A stretch of 64,000 nucleotides of DNA from Candidatus Mediterraneibacter faecavium (GCA_019119995.1 DWVY01000056.1:18872-82871), one strand, 5' to 3'; positions 8,113-17,953 are shown, numbered from the stretch's first letter. Notes: generated from the sequence alone by a model not told the origin. Numbers and translations: made by a program.

Positions 8113-8160
8113 CATTATATCAGAATTAATGTTAAATGAAAAGACTAAAAATGAAAAAAA

Positions 8161-9795
8161 TCAGTCGTTCTCCTCTGTCTGTACAGAGTAAGTCTGTCTC
8201 TTTCTTGCCATCTCGTCGCTCTCCAGATACTCGTCATATGTGGTGATCTTGTCGATGAGGTGTCCGCCCGGTACGATCTCCATGATGCGGTTCGCAGTCG
8301 TCTGGACGATCTGATGGTCTCTCGATGTGAAGAGCAGGACGCCCGGGAACTTGATCATACCATTGTTGAGAGCGGTGATCGCTTCCATATCAAGGTGGTT
8401 GGTCGGTTCGTCGAGCAGCAGGACGTTCGCGCCGGAGATCATCATTTTGGAAAGCAGGCAGCGGACTTTCTCGCCCCCGGATAATACCTTCACTTTCTTG
8501 ACGCCGTCTTCACCGGAGAAGAGCATACGGCCGAGGAAACCGCGGACATATGTGACGTCTTTTTCTTCAGAATACTGAGTGAGCCACTCTGTAATATTGT
8601 AGTCATTGTCGAATTCTCCGCCGAAATCCTTCGGGAAGTATGCCTGGGAAGTAGTAACCCCCCATTTGTATGTCCCTTCGTCCGGTTCCATCTCACCGAT
8701 CAGGATCTTGAAAAGAACACTCTTGGCAAGCTCATTGCTGCCGACGAACGCCACCTTATCGTCATGGCCGAGAGTAAAGCTGATATTGTCCAGTACCTTT
8801 TCACCGTCAATTGTTTTTGACAGTCCCTCAACTGTGAGAACCTCGTTTCCGATCTCGCGGTTCGGACGGAAGTCGATATAAGGATATTTTCTGCTGGACG
8901 GCTTAATCTCGTCGAGTTGGATCTTCTCCAGAGCACGCTTTCTTGAAGTTGCCTGCTTGGATTTGGAAGCGTTGGCGCTGAAGCGGGAGATAAACTCCTG
9001 AAGCTCTTTGATCTTTTCTTCCTTTTTCTTGTTCGCCTCTTTCATCTGACGGATCAGCAGCTGGCTTGACTCATACCAGAAGTCATAGTTTCCGGCATAG
9101 AGCTGGATCTTGCCGTAATCAATATCCGCGATCTGCGTACACACTTTATTTAAGAAGTAACGGTCATGGGATACCACGATCACGGTGTTGTCAAAGTTGA
9201 TCAGGAACTCCTCAAGCCATGCGATCGCATCCAGATCCAGATGGTTGGTCGGCTCGTCGAGGAGCAGGATGTCCGGATTCCCGAACAGCGCCTGGGCAAG
9301 CAGCACCTTTACTTTCTCGGGTCCGGTCAGATCCTTCATATATTTATAATGAAGCTCTGTATCAATTCCAAGGCCGTTCAGAAGAGATGCAGCGTCAGAT
9401 TCAGCCTCCCAGCCGTTCATTGTGGCAAATTCGGCTTCGAGCTCACTTGCCTTGATCCCGTCCTCTTCTGTAAAGTCTTCTTTCGCATAGATGACTTCCT
9501 TCTCTTTCATGATCTCATACAGTCTGGCATTTCCCATGATAACTGTGTCGAGAACCGGATATTCGTCATATTTAAAATGATCCTGCTGCAGGAATGACAG
9601 TCTCTCACCCGGAGTAATGGCAACCTCGCCTTTCGTCGGCTCAAGCTGTCCGGACAGGATCTTCAGAAATGTAGATTTTCCCGCGCCGTTGGCTCCGATG
9701 AGACCATAGCAGTTGCCTTCTGTGAACTTGATGTTGACATCCTCAAAAAGCGCTTTCTTACCTACGCGCAGCGTCACATTATTTGCACTGATCAT
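8161..9795 (-). CDS. ABC-F family ATPase (YkpA/YbiT-like)
   Basis: Two ATP-binding domains joined by a basic linker, with no membrane segments, in 544 residues: the ABC-F layout of proteins that act in the ribosomal E site as translation factors or antibiotic-protection proteins. The first domain has GANGAGKST, LLLDEPTNHLD and VVSHDRYF. The linker around residues 245-310 is rich in Lys/Glu (MKEANKKKEEKIKELQEF). The second domain has LSGGEKVR and LLLDEPTNHLD, but its Walker A reads GSNELAKS and its H-switch reads SRDH. The first signature is LTGPEK. Such drift is familiar in the YkpA-like branch. The ATG has AAGGAG nine bases upstream. It is probably a housekeeping translation factor rather than a resistance gene. 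Confidence 0.88.
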   Translation of the reverse strand: MISANNVTLRVGKKALFEDVNIKFTEGNCYGLIGANGAGKSTFLKILSGQLEPTKGEVAITPGERLSFLQQDHFKYDEYPVLDTVIMGNARLYEIMKEKEVIYAKEDFTEEDGIKASELEAEFATMNGWEAESDAASLLNGLGIDTELHYKYMKDLTGPEKVKVLLAQALFGNPDILLLDEPTNHLDLDAIAWLEEFLINFDNTVIVVSHDRYFLNKVCTQIADIDYGKIQLYAGNYDFWYESSQLLIRQMKEANKKKEEKIKELQEFISRFSANASKSKQATSRKRALEKIQLDEIKPSSRKYPYIDFRPNREIGNEVLTVEGLSKTIDGEKVLDNISFTLGHDDKVAFVGSNELAKSVLFKILIGEMEPDEGTYKWGVTTSQAYFPKDFGGEFDNDYNITEWLTQYSEEKDVTYVRGFLGRMLFSGEDGVKKVKVLSGGEKVRCLLSKMMISGANVLLLDEPTNHLDMEAITALNNGMIKFPGVLLFTSRDHQIVQTTANRIMEIVPGGHLIDKITTYDEYLESDEMARKRQTYSVQTEEND

Positions 9796-9925
9796 ATTGA
9801 TATTCTCCTTAAAATGAAACTAAATAATTGGATTCATTACGCACCACCGCATATATTACCATGGATTCCCACAAAAAGGCAAGGGGTTTCCGAATCAGAA
9901 GAAACAGTATATAATATAGGAGTAA

Positions 9926-10082
9926 CAGTTCACCCATGGATATAGCTGTGAAAGAAAATCGTGCTTGCATGATTTTTCGAGCAGATATGTCCATGGAGTG
10001 AGCGCCCGTATATGAGCAAAGAAGCGGCGGCAGCCGCGGTAAGCACGTGAGTGCGGCTTTGCGAGTGGCGCGGGTGAACTGT
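9926..10082. repeat. Structured dispersed repeat, long copy
   Basis: The element is bounded by an exact 10-base inverted repeat, CAGTTCACCC (9926-9935) and GGGTGAACTG (10072-10081). Inside are a second pair CCATGGA/TCCATGG, a hairpin GAAAATCGTGC/GCATGATTTTTC, and then a 71-base block from 10012 that recurs at 20037. That block carries GCGGC/GCCGC and GCAC-GTGA-GTGC hairpins, the latter closed by a GNRA-type loop. It fills most of the 325-base gap between the ABC-F and patatin genes; the remaining 9796-9925 holds no gene that I can see. MITE-like element or structured RNA; no transposase is attached. Confidence 0.7.
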
Positions 10083-10120
10083 GGAAACCAGACATTTGTA
10101 TGGAAAAGAGGTTAATTATT

Positions 10121-10984
10121 ATGGCGATAAAGAAAGCAACACTTGTATTGGAAGGAGGCGCAACGCGCGGCGTATTCACGTCGGGCGTCCTGGACTTCCT
10201 GATGGAGCGGGAACTCTATCTCTCCCATGTGATCGGAGTGTCGGCGGGAGCCTGCAATGCAGTCTCTTATGTATCAAAGCAGCCGGGGCGCACACGGGAC
10301 TGCATGATCCCGGAAGACAAGTACGGAAGCTATTATTACGGCATCCGGGATTTTGTCAAAGAAAGAAGCGTAATGAATATGGATCTGATCTTTGACAAGT
10401 ATCCGAACGAACTGATCCCGTTTGACTTTGACACCTACTTCAACTCCGAGATCAGGTGTGAACTGGTGACGACAAATTGTATTACCGGCAGGGCGGAATA
10501 CATGACGGAAGATCACGACAGAGAACGTCTGATGAAAATATGCCGGGCCTCCAGCAGTATGCCACTTCTGACGCCGATCGTCAATATAGACGATGTGCCG
10601 TATCTTGACGGCGGGCTGGCGGATTCGGTCCCAATCGGACGCGCCCGGGAGATTGGCAATGAGAAGATCGTGGTGATCCTTACAAAGAATCAGGGATACC
10701 GCAAGAAGGTTGTCTCCCCTGCGCTGCAGCGGGTGTACAGGAGGGCTTACAAGTCTTACCCGAACCTTGTGCGCACGATCCTGCGCAGGAGTTTTGAGTA
10801 CAACAAGATGATGAACCATATAGACCAGCTCGAGAAGAGCGGGGAGATATTTGTCCTGAGACCGCAGGTGAAGCCGGTCTCAAGGCTGGAGCGCAATAAG
10901 GAGTCGCTCTATGCATTCTATGAACACGGATATAACTATATGGAGCGCAGGATGGATGACCTGACGGCATATCTTGAAAGCTGA
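10121..10984 (+). CDS. Patatin-like phospholipase
   Basis: All patatin motifs are present in the 287 residues. The glycine-rich oxyanion loop is LVLEGGATRGVF, the nucleophile elbow is GVSAG, and the catalytic aspartate lies in YLDGGLADSVP, giving the Ser-Asp dyad of the family. The family hydrolyses membrane phospholipid or other lipid esters in the cytosol or at the inner membrane face. It resembles bacterial YjjU/RssA-type members. The ATG at 10121 has a GAGG site at a workable distance, whereas the in-frame ATG at 10100 has none. It is separated from polyphosphate kinase by 148 bases containing a weak hairpin (11031-11085). Confidence 0.88.
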   Translation: MAIKKATLVLEGGATRGVFTSGVLDFLMERELYLSHVIGVSAGACNAVSYVSKQPGRTRDCMIPEDKYGSYYYGIRDFVKERSVMNMDLIFDKYPNELIPFDFDTYFNSEIRCELVTTNCITGRAEYMTEDHDRERLMKICRASSSMPLLTPIVNIDDVPYLDGGLADSVPIGRAREIGNEKIVVILTKNQGYRKKVVSPALQRVYRRAYKSYPNLVRTILRRSFEYNKMMNHIDQLEKSGEIFVLRPQVKPVSRLERNKESLYAFYEHGYNYMERRMDDLTAYLES

Positions 10985-11132
10985 ACCGCAGCGGTCGAAA
11001 ACCCCGCCCCGGGCAGCAAAAAGCGCCGCACGGACATGCGGACGGATATTCAGGCAGTCGCCAAATGGGGATGCCGGCATGTCCGCTTGGCTCGTTGCTC
11101 GCGGGAATAAATGAGAGAAGGAGACATGAGAG

Positions 11133-13253
11133 ATGGGAAAGCAGGAAATACTCGATTACACACAGAACCGGGAGCTGTCCTGGCTCCGGTTCAACCAGCG
11201 GGTGCTCGAGGAGGCGCGTGATGAGACAGTGCCGTTAATGGAACGGATGAAATTCGTCGCGATCTTTACAAGCAACCTGGATGAGTTCTTTATGATCCGC
11301 GTGGGCAGCCTCTATGACATGGCGGCAGTGGATAACAAGAAGCTTGACACGAAGTCGGGCATGACCCCGAAGCAGCAGCTGGAGGCGATCTACCAGGCGG
11401 TCGCGCCGCTGTATAAGGAGCGTGACAAGACGTATGCGGAGATCAAGAAGCAGCTGAAGCCGTACGGAGTGTGCGGGATGGATTTCAAAGAGCTGGAACA
11501 GCAGGAGAAGAAGTACGTCAAGAAGTATTTCAAAGAGCAGATCCTGCCGGTGCTGTCTCCGCAGATCGTAGATCCGAACCATCCGTTCCCGCACCTTCTG
11601 AATAAAGAAATCTACGTGGTGGCGAATCTGAAGCAGGGCGGAAGCATGATGATGGGGATTGTGCCTGTGCCCCAGTATATCCCGGAAGTGCTCTATCTGC
11701 CGGGACACGACATCCGTTATATCCGGATGGAGAAAGTGATCATGGAATATCTGGGGCTTGTGTTTGATAAATATGAAGTGTCGGATAAGAATTACATCTG
11801 CGTGACGCGCAACGCTGATATTTCTCCGGACGACGAGGCTTATGCAGACAACGAAGACTTCCGTTTTATCATGAAGGAGACCCTGCACAAGAGGAGACGG
11901 ATGGCGGTTGTGCGCCTTGAGACGGCGTCTCCGCTGGGCAAGGAGATGGAGAAGTACTTCTGTGACCGTTTCAAGATCACACCGGAGTGTATCTTCCGGA
12001 CAAAGATGCCCATGAAGCTTGGCTTTATCTTTGCTATCGCGGACAAGATCCCGGATTCCATGAAGCGTGCCCTGATCGACGAGCCGTTCGTCCCGCAGCC
12101 GTGCGCATCTCTCGCTGACGGAAGCGTGATGGAGCAGGTGAAGAAGAAGGATATCCTGCTGTCTTATCCGTATGAGAGCATGGATCCGTTCCTGCAGCTG
12201 ATCCGGGAGGCTGCCTCGGATCCCGACGTCATGACGATCAAGATCACGATCTACCGTCTGGCGAAGAAGGCAAGGCTGGTGGAATACCTCTGCGCCGCCG
12301 CCGAGAACGGAAAAGAAGTCACAGCGCTGATCGAGCTGAGGGCCCGCTTCGACGAACAGAACAATATCGACTGGTCGGAGCGGATGGAGGAAGCCGGCTG
12401 CCGAGTCCTTTATGGATTCGAGGAGTACAAAGTCCACTCAAAGCTGTGCCTGATCACATACAGAAATAAGAACGAGATCCGCTACATCACGCAGGTCGGT
12501 ACGGGAAATTATAACGAGAAGACGGCGAAGATGTATACGGACTATTCTCTGATCACATCCGCTCAGGAGATCGGAGAGGATGCGGCGGTATTTTTCAAAA
12601 ATATGTCCATTGGCAATCTGGATGGTACATATAACCATCTGATCGTATCGCCCACCAGCCTGAAGCAGAAAGTCCTCGCCCTTATGGATGAGGAAATTCG
12701 CAAAGGAAGTCACGGCCGGATCGTCATGAAGATGAATTCCCTGACAGATATGGACTTCATCCGCAAAGTATCCGAGGCGTCCTGCGCAGGGGTGAAGATC
12801 GACTTGATCGTGCGGGGCATCTGCTGTATCCTTCCGGGCATTCAGGGAAGGACGGAGAATCTGAACGTGACCAGTATCGTCGGCAGGTATCTGGAGCATC
12901 CGAGAGTGTTCGTCTTCGGCTCGGGCGACGAAGCGAAAATCTATATCGGTTCCGCGGATATGATGACGAGAAATACAGAGAAGCGCGTGGAAGTGGCGTG
13001 CCCGATCTTTGACCCGAAGATCAGAAAGAAGCTGATGCACGATCTGAACGTCATGCTCGCGGATAATGTGAAGGCAAGAAAAATGCTCAGCGACGGCACA
13101 TACCGGAAGAAAGTACAGGGCGACCGGCCTGTAAACGCGCAGGAAACTTTCATGAAAGAGGCGCTTAACGCCAGAAGACCGGCAGCGGCGGTACATAAGC
13201 AGGAAAAAGAGACGCTGCTCGGAAAGATATTCGGGATATTCCGGAGAAAATAA
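11133..13253 (+). CDS. ppk1: Polyphosphate kinase 1
   Basis: The 706-residue protein starts with the PPK1 N-terminal signature (NRELSWLRFNQRVLEEA) and continues with the head domain and two phospholipase-D-like catalytic lobes. The phospho-accepting histidine is in YKVHSKLCLI at residue 435, the same number as in the E. coli enzyme. The second conserved histidine is in LEHPRVFVFG at residue 589. PPK1 polymerises the gamma-phosphate of ATP into polyphosphate, reversibly. The C-terminal 40 residues are poorly conserved. No ppx partner is adjacent. It is followed 32 bases later by galM with its own ribosome site. Confidence 0.96.
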   Translation: MGKQEILDYTQNRELSWLRFNQRVLEEARDETVPLMERMKFVAIFTSNLDEFFMIRVGSLYDMAAVDNKKLDTKSGMTPKQQLEAIYQAVAPLYKERDKTYAEIKKQLKPYGVCGMDFKELEQQEKKYVKKYFKEQILPVLSPQIVDPNHPFPHLLNKEIYVVANLKQGGSMMMGIVPVPQYIPEVLYLPGHDIRYIRMEKVIMEYLGLVFDKYEVSDKNYICVTRNADISPDDEAYADNEDFRFIMKETLHKRRRMAVVRLETASPLGKEMEKYFCDRFKITPECIFRTKMPMKLGFIFAIADKIPDSMKRALIDEPFVPQPCASLADGSVMEQVKKKDILLSYPYESMDPFLQLIREAASDPDVMTIKITIYRLAKKARLVEYLCAAAENGKEVTALIELRARFDEQNNIDWSERMEEAGCRVLYGFEEYKVHSKLCLITYRNKNEIRYITQVGTGNYNEKTAKMYTDYSLITSAQEIGEDAAVFFKNMSIGNLDGTYNHLIVSPTSLKQKVLALMDEEIRKGSHGRIVMKMNSLTDMDFIRKVSEASCAGVKIDLIVRGICCILPGIQGRTENLNVTSIVGRYLEHPRVFVFGSGDEAKIYIGSADMMTRNTEKRVEVACPIFDPKIRKKLMHDLNVMLADNVKARKMLSDGTYRKKVQGDRPVNAQETFMKEALNARRPAAAVHKQEKETLLGKIFGIFRRK

Positions 13254-13285
13254 GAAAAGCAAATACAAGAAAAAGGAGAACGACA

Positions 13286-14335
13286 ATGACAGATCATAAG
13301 GTGACAGGATTCGGAAAGACAAAAGGCGGAAAAGATGCACATCTGTATCTTCTGGAGAATAAGAACGGACTGAAAGCGTATGTGTCCGATTTCGGCGCTT
13401 CGCTGGTGCGCCTGTTTGTGCCGGACAAGGACGGCGCAATGCTCGATGTAGTACACGGCTACGACGATGCATCAGGATATGAGCGCGGAGACGGCGGGAT
13501 CGGAGCGACAGTGGGAAGAAGCGCGAACCGCATCGGCGGCGCGCAGATCGAGATCAACGGCGTCACATACGAGTTGGAGAAAAATGACAACGGTAGGAAT
13601 AACCTGCACAGCGGCTGTGACTATTACCAGAAAAGGATATGGAAGGTAGAAGACCAGTCGGAAAACAAGATCACATTCCTGCTCCACAGCCCGGACGGCG
13701 ACCAGGGATATCCGGGAGCCCTGGATATGCATGTGACCTATCTGCTGGATGATGAAAATGCGCTGAATATCCATTATGAGGCGGTGCCCGACAAGGATAC
13801 GGTCATCAATATGACAAATCACAGCTACTTTAATCTGAACGGTCATAACAGCGGAACGGTCCTTGAACATAAGGTCATGCTGGACGCGGATTTCTTTACT
13901 CCGGCGGATGCGCAGTCCATTCCGACCGGCGAGATCCGCAGCGTCGAGGGGACTCCTATGGATTTCCGCAAAGGAAAAGTACTGGGAGAGGAGATCGACG
14001 CCGACTATGAACCACTGCGTTTCGGCGGCGGCTACGACCACAACTGGGTATTGAAAAACGAAGGCAGATTTGCTAAAGTAGCAGAAGTGACGTCAGATAA
14101 GAGCGGGATCCGGATGGAAGTGTACACGGATCTTCCGGGGGTACAGATGTACACGGCGAATTTCCTTGACAATGAACCGGGCAAAGACGGCGCGTCCTAC
14201 GCAAAGAGAAGCGCGGTGTGCCTCGAGACACAGTATTTCCCGGATGCCGTCCATCACGAGAATTTCCCGTCGCCGGTCTGCAGAAAAGGCCAGAAATATG
14301 ACACCCGCACTGCATACCATTTTCTGACGAAATAG
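13286..14335 (+). CDS. galM: Aldose 1-epimerase (mutarotase)
   Basis: A 349-residue GalM-family beta-sandwich protein. The motifs include RSANRIGGA (substrate-binding Arg), NLHSGCDYYQ, MTNHSYFNLNGH with the catalytic histidine, GGYDHNWVL, and the C-terminal CLETQYFPDAVHHENFPS containing the catalytic glutamate. It interconverts alpha and beta anomers of galactose, glucose or related aldoses. The ribosome site is AAAGGAG ahead of 13286. galE is far away at 50711, so this is not a Leloir operon; a general mutarotase role is likely. Confidence 0.95.
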   Translation: MTDHKVTGFGKTKGGKDAHLYLLENKNGLKAYVSDFGASLVRLFVPDKDGAMLDVVHGYDDASGYERGDGGIGATVGRSANRIGGAQIEINGVTYELEKNDNGRNNLHSGCDYYQKRIWKVEDQSENKITFLLHSPDGDQGYPGALDMHVTYLLDDENALNIHYEAVPDKDTVINMTNHSYFNLNGHNSGTVLEHKVMLDADFFTPADAQSIPTGEIRSVEGTPMDFRKGKVLGEEIDADYEPLRFGGGYDHNWVLKNEGRFAKVAEVTSDKSGIRMEVYTDLPGVQMYTANFLDNEPGKDGASYAKRSAVCLETQYFPDAVHHENFPSPVCRKGQKYDTRTAYHFLTK

Positions 14336-14360
14336 GAGACAAAAGAAAAGACAGACATCT

Positions 14361-16439
14361 ATGGGAAAATCAGTATACATTGCGGAGAAGCCGAGCGTGG
14401 CTCAGGAATTCGCAAAAGCATTAAAACTAAAGACAAGACGGGGCGACGGCTATCTGGAGTCCGACGAGGCGATCGTCACATGGTGCGTGGGGCACCTCGT
14501 GACGATGAGCTATCCAGAAGCCTATGATCCGGCATTGAAGAAATGGAATCTCCAGACACTGCCGTTCATTCCGGATGATTTCAAATATGAAGTGATCCCC
14601 TCAGTGGAGAAGCAGTTCCGCATCGTGAGCGGCATCCTGAACAGGGAGGATGTGGATACGATCTATGTCTGCACCGACTCGGGGAGGGAGGGAGAATATA
14701 TCTACCGTCTCGTCGAGCAGGAAGCTCATGTGAAAGGAAAGCAGCGCAAAAGGGTATGGATCGATTCACAGACGGAAGAGGAGATCTTAAGGGGGATCCG
14801 GGAGGCAAAGGATCTCTCTGAGTACGACAATCTAAGCGATTCGGCATATCTGAGGGCGAAGGAAGATTATCTGATGGGGATTAATTTCTCCCGTCTTCTG
14901 ACCCTGAAATACGGAAACAGCATCTCCAACTATCTGAAGACAAAGTATTCCGTGATTTCCGTGGGCAGGGTCATGACCTGCGTGCTCGGCATGGTCGTGC
15001 GCAGGGAGCGGGAGATCCGTGATTTCGTCAAGACTCCCTTTTACCGTGTGATCAGTACAGTGGATGCTTCCGGGCATACGTTCGAGGGCGAGTGGAGGGC
15101 TGTGAAAGGCTCCCGCTACGTCGAGGTAAAACCGGCTGCCAGGGAGGGCAGCGGACAGGAGGAAGGCGGACAGGCAGACGGAAGACCGGCAGAAGAGAGC
15201 CTGATCTACTCCCGCGATCTGTATAAAGAAAACGGATTCAAAGAAAGGCCGAAGGCCGAAGAGCTGATCGCATATCTGTCAGAAGAGCAGCCTCTTTCCT
15301 GTGTGATTGAATCCATAGAAAAGAAGAAAGAAAAGAAGAATCCGCCCCTTCTATATAATCTGGCGGAGCTTCAGAACGACTGCTCCAAGCGCTTTAAGAT
15401 CAGCCCGGACGAGACGCTCCGTATCGTACAGGAATTATACGAGAAGAAGCTGGTGACATATCCCAGGACCGACGCCCGTGTCCTTTCTACGGCGGTGGCA
15501 AAGGAGATCACAAGGAATCTGAACGGCCTGTCCAAATATGAGATGGCAGCTCCGTATCTGCAGGACATCCTGGGCTTCGGAAGCTATAAGGATCTGGCGA
15601 AGACAAGATACGTCAATGACAAGCAGATCACGGACCACTACGCGATCATCCCGACCGGGCAGGGGCTGCCGGCTCTTAAGTCAGTCGCGGCGACCGCGCA
15701 TAAGGTATATGACCTGATCGTGCGGAGATTCTTAAGTATTTTTTATCCGGCTGCGGTGTACCAGAAGGTATCCATTGTCTCAAAGATGCGGGGCGAGAGC
15801 TTTTTCTCCAGCTTCAAGGTGCTGGCGGAAGAGGGATACCTGAAAGTGGCGGGTATGCCCCAGTCAAAAGATCAGTCATCGGATACAGAGCTTTTCGATG
15901 CGATCAAAGCATTGAGAAAAGGAGCTGTCCTTCCGGTCCGGTCGCTGGATATCAAGGAAGGCGAGACATCGCCTCCGAAACGCTATAATTCCGGTTCCAT
16001 CATCCTTGCGATGGAGAATGCCGGACAGCTTATAGAGGACGAGGAGCTGCGCGCCCAGATCAAAGGAAGCGGGATCGGCACAAGCGCCACGAGAGCTGAG
16101 ATCCTGAAGAAATTGATCCATATCAAATATCTGGGCTTAAATAAGAAGACACAGATCATTACCCCTACATTACAGGGGGAGATGGTATATGACGTGGTGG
16201 ATAATTCCATCCGGTCCCTTCTGAATCCGGAGCTTACCGCAAGCTGGGAGAAAGGGCTTACCTATGTGGCGGAGGGAAGTATCACGTCGGATGAATATAT
16301 GAAGAAGCTGGATGACTTCATCACACGGAGGACCGTGGGAGTCAAAGGTCTGAACAATCAGTATCAGTTAAGAGCCTGCTATGACAAGGCGGCAGGTTTT
16401 TATAAAAAGGGCCGGAACACCGGCGGAAAGGAAGAATAA
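14361..16439 (+). CDS. topB: DNA topoisomerase III (type IA)
   Basis: A 692-residue type IA topoisomerase. The N-terminal TOPRIM domain starts VYIAEKPSVAQEFAKAL with the catalytic Glu and continues with VCTDSGREGEYIYRL, a variant of the usual TDxDREGE motif. The active-site tyrosine is in KLVTYPRTDARVLS (Tyr367). The later GSGIGTSATRAEIL and QIITPTLQGEMVYD motifs are typical. No C-terminal zinc fingers are present, and the chain ends soon after the core, so it resembles TopB rather than TopA. It relaxes and decatenates DNA by single-strand passage. It begins 25 bases after galM and is followed by the next gene after three bases, so they are likely cotranscribed. Confidence 0.93.
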   Translation: MGKSVYIAEKPSVAQEFAKALKLKTRRGDGYLESDEAIVTWCVGHLVTMSYPEAYDPALKKWNLQTLPFIPDDFKYEVIPSVEKQFRIVSGILNREDVDTIYVCTDSGREGEYIYRLVEQEAHVKGKQRKRVWIDSQTEEEILRGIREAKDLSEYDNLSDSAYLRAKEDYLMGINFSRLLTLKYGNSISNYLKTKYSVISVGRVMTCVLGMVVRREREIRDFVKTPFYRVISTVDASGHTFEGEWRAVKGSRYVEVKPAAREGSGQEEGGQADGRPAEESLIYSRDLYKENGFKERPKAEELIAYLSEEQPLSCVIESIEKKKEKKNPPLLYNLAELQNDCSKRFKISPDETLRIVQELYEKKLVTYPRTDARVLSTAVAKEITRNLNGLSKYEMAAPYLQDILGFGSYKDLAKTRYVNDKQITDHYAIIPTGQGLPALKSVAATAHKVYDLIVRRFLSIFYPAAVYQKVSIVSKMRGESFFSSFKVLAEEGYLKVAGMPQSKDQSSDTELFDAIKALRKGAVLPVRSLDIKEGETSPPKRYNSGSIILAMENAGQLIEDEELRAQIKGSGIGTSATRAEILKKLIHIKYLGLNKKTQIITPTLQGEMVYDVVDNSIRSLLNPELTASWEKGLTYVAEGSITSDEYMKKLDDFITRRTVGVKGLNNQYQLRACYDKAAGFYKKGRNTGGKEE

Positions 16440-16442
16440 CAA

Positions 16443-17108
16443 ATGGAAGCATTGACAGTAAAGGAACTCTATACACTCGACGAGACGATCGCAAAGGACA
16501 TCTTTGAGGGAGTGACTTACCCGTGGGAAGTCCTGCCGAAGATCAGCGCCTTTATCGTGGAGCTCGGCAATACCCTGAGCGAAGAAGAATATGAGAAGCG
16601 CGGGGAGAATGTGTGGATCGCAAAATCCGCAAAAGTGGCGCCCACCGCATATATCAACGGGCCGGCGATCATCGGCAAAGAGGCGGAGGTACGCCACTGC
16701 GCATTCATCCGCGGAAATGCGATCGTAGGAGAGGGAGCCGTCGTGGGAAATTCCACAGAGCTTAAGAATGTGATCCTCTTTAACAAAGTGCAGGTGCCGC
16801 ATTACAATTATGTCGGTGATTCCATTCTGGGATACAAGTCCCATATGGGTGCGGGATCTATCACATCCAATGTGAAATCCGATAAGAAACTGGTCGTTGT
16901 AAAGACACCGTGGGGCAATATAGAGACCGGCATGAAGAAGTTCGGCGCCATGCTCGGAGACGAGGTGGAAGTAGGGTGCGGAAGCGTCCTTAATCCGGGA
17001 ACTGTCGTGGGCAGCCACAGCAATATCTATCCGCTGTCATCCGTGCGCGGATTCGTGCCGGGAAACAGCATTTATAAAAAACAGGGCGAAGTTGTTGAGA
17101 AACAGTAA
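16443..17108 (+). CDS. Left-handed beta-helix (hexapeptide-repeat) protein, UDP-GlcNAc pyrophosphorylase-related
   Basis: The 221-residue protein has an alpha-helical N-terminal 50 residues and then repeating hexapeptides of the [LIV]-G-x(4) type (IGKEAEVRHCAFIRG, VGEGAVVGNSTELKN, LGDEVEVGCGSVLNPGTVVG), the parallel beta-helix found in GlmU and other acyl- or nucleotidyl-sugar transferases. No pyrophosphorylase domain is present, so full GlmU activity is excluded. Members are often labelled UDP-N-acetylglucosamine pyrophosphorylase without proof. The position three bases after topB suggests translational linkage but no shared pathway is evident. Confidence 0.75.
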   Translation: MEALTVKELYTLDETIAKDIFEGVTYPWEVLPKISAFIVELGNTLSEEEYEKRGENVWIAKSAKVAPTAYINGPAIIGKEAEVRHCAFIRGNAIVGEGAVVGNSTELKNVILFNKVQVPHYNYVGDSILGYKSHMGAGSITSNVKSDKKLVVVKTPWGNIETGMKKFGAMLGDEVEVGCGSVLNPGTVVGSHSNIYPLSSVRGFVPGNSIYKKQGEVVEKQ

Positions 17109-17141
17109 AGAAAAATTAACAATTTCATAAGAAGAATTTTG

Positions 17142-17170
17142 TTGACATCCGGCATTAAGTCTCGTATCAT
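17142..17170 (+). promoter_or_regulatory. Strong vegetative promoter before the ABC exporter pair
   Basis: TTGACA (17142-17147) and TATCAT (17165-17170) are separated by exactly 17 bases, 85 bases before the ATG at 17255. Confidence 0.75.
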
Positions 17171-17254
17171 TGTATTAAATTAATAATACAGTGATGCGGG
17201 ACTTTTTCTATCGGGATGCAGCAGCTCCCAAAGCCCGCGCGGACAGGAGGACAT

Positions 17255-17953
17255 ATGCTTGAGATACAGGGATTGAGCAAATCTTATGGGAAAAATATGG
17301 CGGTTGATAATGTAGGCTTTACGGTTCCGGACGGACAGGTCGGGATCCTGCTCGGGCCCAACGGCGCCGGCAAGTCTACGATCATCAAGAGTATCGCAGG
17401 ACTTTTGAGATATAAAGGCGTCATCCGGATACAGGGACTTCCGGCGCGCACCGTTGAGGCGAAGAAGGTGTTTGCCTATGTGCCGGAGATACCGAATATG
17501 TTTGACGCTCTGACTGTCAGGGAACATATCGAGTATGTCAGGATAGCGTATAACAGCGGGATCACGGATGATGAAGTGGAGCAGATCCTAAAAGAATTCG
17601 AGATGGACGACAAGCAGGATAAGCTGGGCAATGAACTGTCGAAGGGAATGATGCAGAAAGTGAGCATCTGCTGCGCCCTTGCGGTAAAGCCCCAGGTGAT
17701 CCTGCTCGATGAGCCGATGGTGGGACTTGATCCCGCTGCGATCAAAAAGCTCAAAGAAGTAGTACTGGAACTTAGGGACCAGGGAGTGACGGTGCTGATC
17801 AGCACGCATATGCTGGAGATGGTGGAGGATCTATGGGATATCATGTTCGTAATGGAGAAAGGACACATCATCGGTTCTTATACAAAACAGGATGCCGAGG
17901 GCAGGGATCTGGACGATCTGTTCTTTGCGATGACAGGCGGTGAAAAAGAATGA
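17255..17953 (+). CDS. ABC transporter ATP-binding protein
   Basis: A 232-residue ATPase subunit with Walker A GPNGAGKST, signature ELSKGMMQKVSICCAL (an LSxGxxQ variant), Walker B VILLDEPMVGLDP and H-loop ISTHMLEM. It resembles the ATPases of ABC-2 or CcmA-like exporters. Translation most likely starts at 17255, with AGGAGG seven bases upstream; the open frame further upstream lacks a ribosome site. It overlaps the permease gene by four bases (ATGA), so the two form one export system. Confidence 0.9.
   Translation: MLEIQGLSKSYGKNMAVDNVGFTVPDGQVGILLGPNGAGKSTIIKSIAGLLRYKGVIRIQGLPARTVEAKKVFAYVPEIPNMFDALTVREHIEYVRIAYNSGITDDEVEQILKEFEMDDKQDKLGNELSKGMMQKVSICCALAVKPQVILLDEPMVGLDPAAIKKLKEVVLELRDQGVTVLISTHMLEMVEDLWDIMFVMEKGHIIGSYTKQDAEGRDLDDLFFAMTGGEKE

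Noticed and set aside
8161..9795. Antibiotic-resistance ABC-F gene
   Set aside because: Sequence resembles the housekeeping YkpA/YbiT branch, and no mobile context or drug-linked neighbour is present.
11235..13472. Two long minus-strand open frames opposite ppk1
   Set aside because: Antisense artefacts of a strongly biased coding sequence; PPK1 motifs on the plus strand are unambiguous.
17117..17123. TTAACAA as a second Rex site before the ABC exporter
   Set aside because: Only a half-site; the opposite TTGTTAA half is missing. The same applies to TTAACAA at 38972.
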